DNA of 6,771 nt from Oscillospiraceae bacterium (GTDB lineage: Bacteria; Bacillota; Clostridia; Oscillospirales; Ruminococcaceae). The notes beneath the pieces were generated by a model. The model saw only the letters and a list, made by a program, of their open reading frames with translations, searched no databases and had not been told where the DNA came from. The position numbers and the translations under genes are program-made. The stretch spans positions 1 to 6,771 of the forward strand of contig JAGAEK010000075.1 in assembly GCA_017828835.1 (NCBI GenBank), written 5' to 3'. This document shows, piece after piece, positions 4,603 to 6,771 of this stretch; the stretch's first letter is position 1, and the number at the start of each line of letters is the position of its first letter.

Positions 4603-6086
4603 TCAAAATAGTCTATCTGCAGATTTATTGATTCCAGGTTGCTGTTTATAAACGACTGGAGATTTGTGTCATGTTTTGTCGTCATGGCGATATAATCGTA
4701 TGCGAAATTGTTCCAGTTCCCAATTGCCCCCACGTCGTAAAGTCTGTGACTGAAAACAATATCGAGCATTTCCTGTGAATCTTCATCTTTCGCATATCTG
4801 AAATCAAGAAGCACGTCATAATATTTCGGGATCACCGTGTTTCTCCCCTGGCATGCAAAATCCTCGATAAACGCAGAGAGCTCGTCGACTCCGCGGGCGT
4901 TTACCGGCATCGTCAGACATACACCTCCCCACGGATTCACGTCGGTATAATAATCCTTCTGCAGTTCGGTGGATTTCGGGGTCGGAAGGATACCGAAATC
5001 AAACTCGATCGTCTGCCTGAAAAACTCAACTTCGTTGCCCCTGACGTAGCTTATGAGGTCTTTTTCATCCTCAAACATGGCGGCGAGCGTCCCCGAACCG
5101 CCGTCTCCCTCGGAAAGGGAATGGATATTCAGAACCGTCGCGGTATCATTGAACTTTTCCATAAGGTGGAGCGACCAGTCCATGGTCGTTTTTTCCGCCA
5201 GTGAAATGACCGGCTTGTCATTTTCGTCCTTATATCCTATGCGATATCCGCCGCCGACCATAAAGGTCAGCAACGTATCCCTGAATATTGCAAGGCCCCA
5301 TCGCTCGTTGTCGACGTCATCCGAGGCGGCCTTCCCGGCAATTTCATAAAGTTTGTCAAACGTCCATTCGCCGCGCCGCACGATCTCATACGGCAGCTCT
5401 TCTCCGACAAAAATATCCTCATACATTTCCTTGTTGAACACAAGCATTCCGGTATAATCCTTGTCGACAAGGGTAACATCGCCGCACACAGCAAAATGAT
5501 ATCCGAAATATGAGAGATCGTTATAGGAATCGGAGTCCCAGTATGGTCTAGTAAAGTCGCAGTATTTCAGTGTCCCGAGATCAAGAAGGTATCCCTGAAC
5601 AGACATTTCGCTGTATCTGTTCAGCTTGTCAAGGTAAAAATCGTACGACTGGTTCTCATCATCCGAAAGAATGCTTTGCGTGAGCATTTCGTGACCCTGA
5701 GAAGCGTTATAGGCGGCGATTACTTTTATTTCGCAGTCGTATTTGTCCTCCATGTAGATGATCCGGTCGAACATCGCGTCGTTTATCGGCTCGGTCGTGT
5801 ACTCTTCGGCAAATATTTCATGCGTTTGATAATCGTAGGACGCCCAGTTTGCCGACAAAAACGTCACCGATCTGCCGTTCATTTTTATTGTCGGAACATC
5901 GGCGGTATATTTTTCCCATCCTCCCGGCTCGGTGACCGGCTCTCCGGAAGTAGTTTCCGTACCCGGCCTCTCCGTTTCGCCCGTAGTATCGTTTCCGCTC
6001 CCGCTCTGAGCACATGACGAAAAAACAACGGTCGCAGTCATAATGACGGCTAGCACGAGTGCAAGCGCTTTTCCTGATTTCTTCAT
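4572..6086 (-). CDS. extracellular solute-binding lipoprotein (ABC sugar transporter type)
   Basis: A 504-residue substrate-binding lipoprotein that would capture a ligand, probably a carbohydrate, outside the membrane and deliver it to an ABC permease. Residues 1-24 are a lipoprotein signal peptide (KK, hydrophobic ALALVLAVIMTATVVF, then SSC with the lipidated Cys25). Residues 26-56 are a Ser/Thr/Gly/Glu-rich linker. The mature domain has features of large clostridial family 1 binding proteins: LVFNKEMYED at 215-224, RRGEWTFDKLYEIA at 237-250 and NPWGGVCLTMPVN in the C-terminal lobe. The ATG at 6086 has a good AAAGGAAAAGGA region just upstream. The esterase gene lies 42 bases upstream on the same strand. 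No permease or ATPase gene follows; a terminator does, so the permeases must be upstream outside the window or elsewhere. A shifted coding-like tail beyond the stop suggests the C-terminus may be truncated. The substrate cannot be told. Confidence 0.85.
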   Translation of the reverse strand: MKKSGKALALVLAVIMTATVVFSSCAQSGSGNDTTGETERPGTETTSGEPVTEPGGWEKYTADVPTIKMNGRSVTFLSANWASYDYQTHEIFAEEYTTEPINDAMFDRIIYMEDKYDCEIKVIAAYNASQGHEMLTQSILSDDENQSYDFYLDKLNRYSEMSVQGYLLDLGTLKYCDFTRPYWDSDSYNDLSYFGYHFAVCGDVTLVDKDYTGMLVFNKEMYEDIFVGEELPYEIVRRGEWTFDKLYEIAGKAASDDVDNERWGLAIFRDTLLTFMVGGGYRIGYKDENDKPVISLAEKTTMDWSLHLMEKFNDTATVLNIHSLSEGDGGSGTLAAMFEDEKDLISYVRGNEVEFFRQTIEFDFGILPTPKSTELQKDYYTDVNPWGGVCLTMPVNARGVDELSAFIEDFACQGRNTVIPKYYDVLLDFRYAKDEDSQEMLDIVFSHRLYDVGAIGNWNNFAYDYIAMTTKHDTNLQSFINSNLESINLQIDYFERKVKEKNPI

Positions 6087-6100
6087 TCCTTTTCCTTTCC

Positions 6101-6123
6101 ACGGGCACGAAAAACCTGCCCGT
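6101..6123 (-). promoter_or_regulatory. intercistronic hairpin before the solute-binding protein gene
   Basis: ACGGGCA (6101-6107) and TGCCCGT (6117-6123) form a perfect 7-bp GC-rich stem with a 9-base loop in the 42-base gap between the esterase and binding-protein genes. No T run follows, so it is not a normal terminator. It ends just before the ribosome binding site and may stabilise or delimit a processed mRNA, as is common before highly expressed binding-protein genes. Confidence 0.45.
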
Positions 6124-6128
6124 TTGTT

Positions 6129-6771
6129 CTATGTTCTTTTTTTCTTTCCGGCTTTTTTAACGCTAACAAATATAACAGCCGCGACGGCGAAAACGATGAC
6201 GCATGAAACAACTATTACCCAAAGACCGGTCATGCCGTTTGTTTCCGTCTCTGCAATTCCGTCAGAAGAAACGGCCTCTTCGAGACGGCTCCCTGAACTT
6301 TCGGGATTTGCTGTCTCCGTTAACTCTGCGGTCGTCACGGTTTCAGTATTATCCGGCCGCACGGGGCGGACCTTAGACATCATCCAGGAGAGCAGATCTT
6401 TTTCGGCGTATGCCTTTCCCCAGGCACCGTGTCCCCACGGTTTGGTGTCATAGAATTCGACGTCGGCTCCAAGTTTTTTAAGTTCTTCGTACATCTGCCG
6501 ACTGCCCGCGTCGGAAACAATCGTGTCGTCGCTAGAGTGATATATCCTTATCGGAATATCCTTTATTGCTTCTGCATAGTTTACGTCGCAGCCCCCGCAG
6601 ACGGGTATTGCCGCCGCGAAAAGATCAGGATAACGACATATAAGATCCCACGTTGCGAAGCCCCCTGCGGAGATCCCGGTCACATATATTCTGTCGGGAT
6701 CGATTGCGTAGTTTTCAAGTATTTCGTTCTGTAAAAGGGAAACGAGGAGTTTCATCGGGACAGTCTGCTGC
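6129..6771 (-). CDS. alpha/beta-hydrolase esterase with C-terminal membrane anchor, 5' end cut by window edge
   Basis: The 3' part of a serine esterase related to the CE1/PHB-depolymerase-like alpha/beta-hydrolases. The 213 visible residues begin QQTVPMKLLV. The strand before the nucleophile is DRIYVTGISAGGFATWDL at about 26-43, with Ser34 in GxSxG. The acid is Asp81 or Asp82 in YHSSDDTIV, and the histidine is His114 in PWGHGAWG. A flexible Thr/Glu/Ser linker (about 138-178) leads to one membrane helix (about 183-204, LWVIVVSCVIVFAVAAVIF) and the basic tail KKAGKKKRT. The enzyme thus probably sits outside the cell, anchored by its C-terminus. The frame is open to the edge; the ATG at 6755 is too close to the nucleophile to be the start, and about 100 or more residues are missing. 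It precedes a sugar-type binding protein by 42 bases, so it may deacylate a glycan whose products are imported. Confidence 0.85.
   Translation of the reverse strand, partial: QQTVPMKLLVSLLQNEILENYAIDPDRIYVTGISAGGFATWDLICRYPDLFAAAIPVCGGCDVNYAEAIKDIPIRIYHSSDDTIVSDAGSRQMYEELKKLGADVEFYDTKPWGHGAWGKAYAEKDLLSWMMSKVRPVRPDNTETVTTAELTETANPESSGSRLEEAVSSDGIAETETNGMTGLWVIVVSCVIVFAVAAVIFVSVKKAGKKKRT

Noticed and set aside
6129..6755. Treating the ATG at 6755 as the true start of the esterase
   Set aside because: The frame is open upstream to the window edge and the nucleophile would fall too near the N-terminus for an alpha/beta-hydrolase.
1..6771. Integrase, transposase or phage structural gene to explain the tRNA scar
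   Set aside because: None of the frames on either strand shows such a protein; any mobilising enzyme is outside the window or lost.

Overview
The window looks like chromosome from a gut-type Clostridia (Bacillota, probably Oscillospirales or a relative). The reasons are purine-rich GGAG/AAGGA ribosome binding sites, consensus sigma-A promoters, a lipoprotein solute-binding protein of the large clostridial type, a DUF6076-like protein and moderate GC. All six recognisable protein-coding segments or fragments are on the minus strand. The only plus-strand gene is a tRNA.

Layout from left to right. (1) 1-852: most of a glycerate kinase gene, cut by the window edge at its 3' end, with its own promoter at 890-918. 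(2) 853-1799: a gene-poor, structure-rich stretch. It holds a plus-strand promoter, a broken 5' half of a tRNA-Ser gene (1081-1120), an intact tRNA-Ser(CGA) (1270-1358), its terminator, repeated short motifs around the tRNA, and further hairpins. The 5' tRNA half is a perfect copy that stops exactly at the 3' edge of the anticodon loop. This is what a site-specific recombination scar could look like. (3) 1800-4121: a two-gene minus-strand operon with a near-consensus promoter. It encodes a DUF6076-like zinc-finger protein, then a fusion of a BRO-N-like domain to a class III (NmFic-like) Fic AMP-transferase. (4) 4122-4571: the operon promoter region, a possible tiny hydrophobic ORF, a strong bidirectional terminator, and a coding-looking tail behind the stop codon of the next gene. 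(5) 4572-6771: a sugar-type ABC transporter lipoprotein gene and, upstream of it in the same operon, the 3' part of a membrane-anchored extracellular serine esterase.

Functionally, the right side suggests import of a carbohydrate or ester-linked glycan (esterase outside, binding protein at the membrane). The glycerate kinase on the left is a separate metabolic unit feeding 2-phosphoglycerate to glycolysis. The BRO-N-Fic/DUF6076 pair next to a rearranged tRNA gene is the best candidate here for an undescribed accessory system, possibly a defence, toxin or stress module carried by a small island. That role is inference: no integrase or phage gene is in the window.
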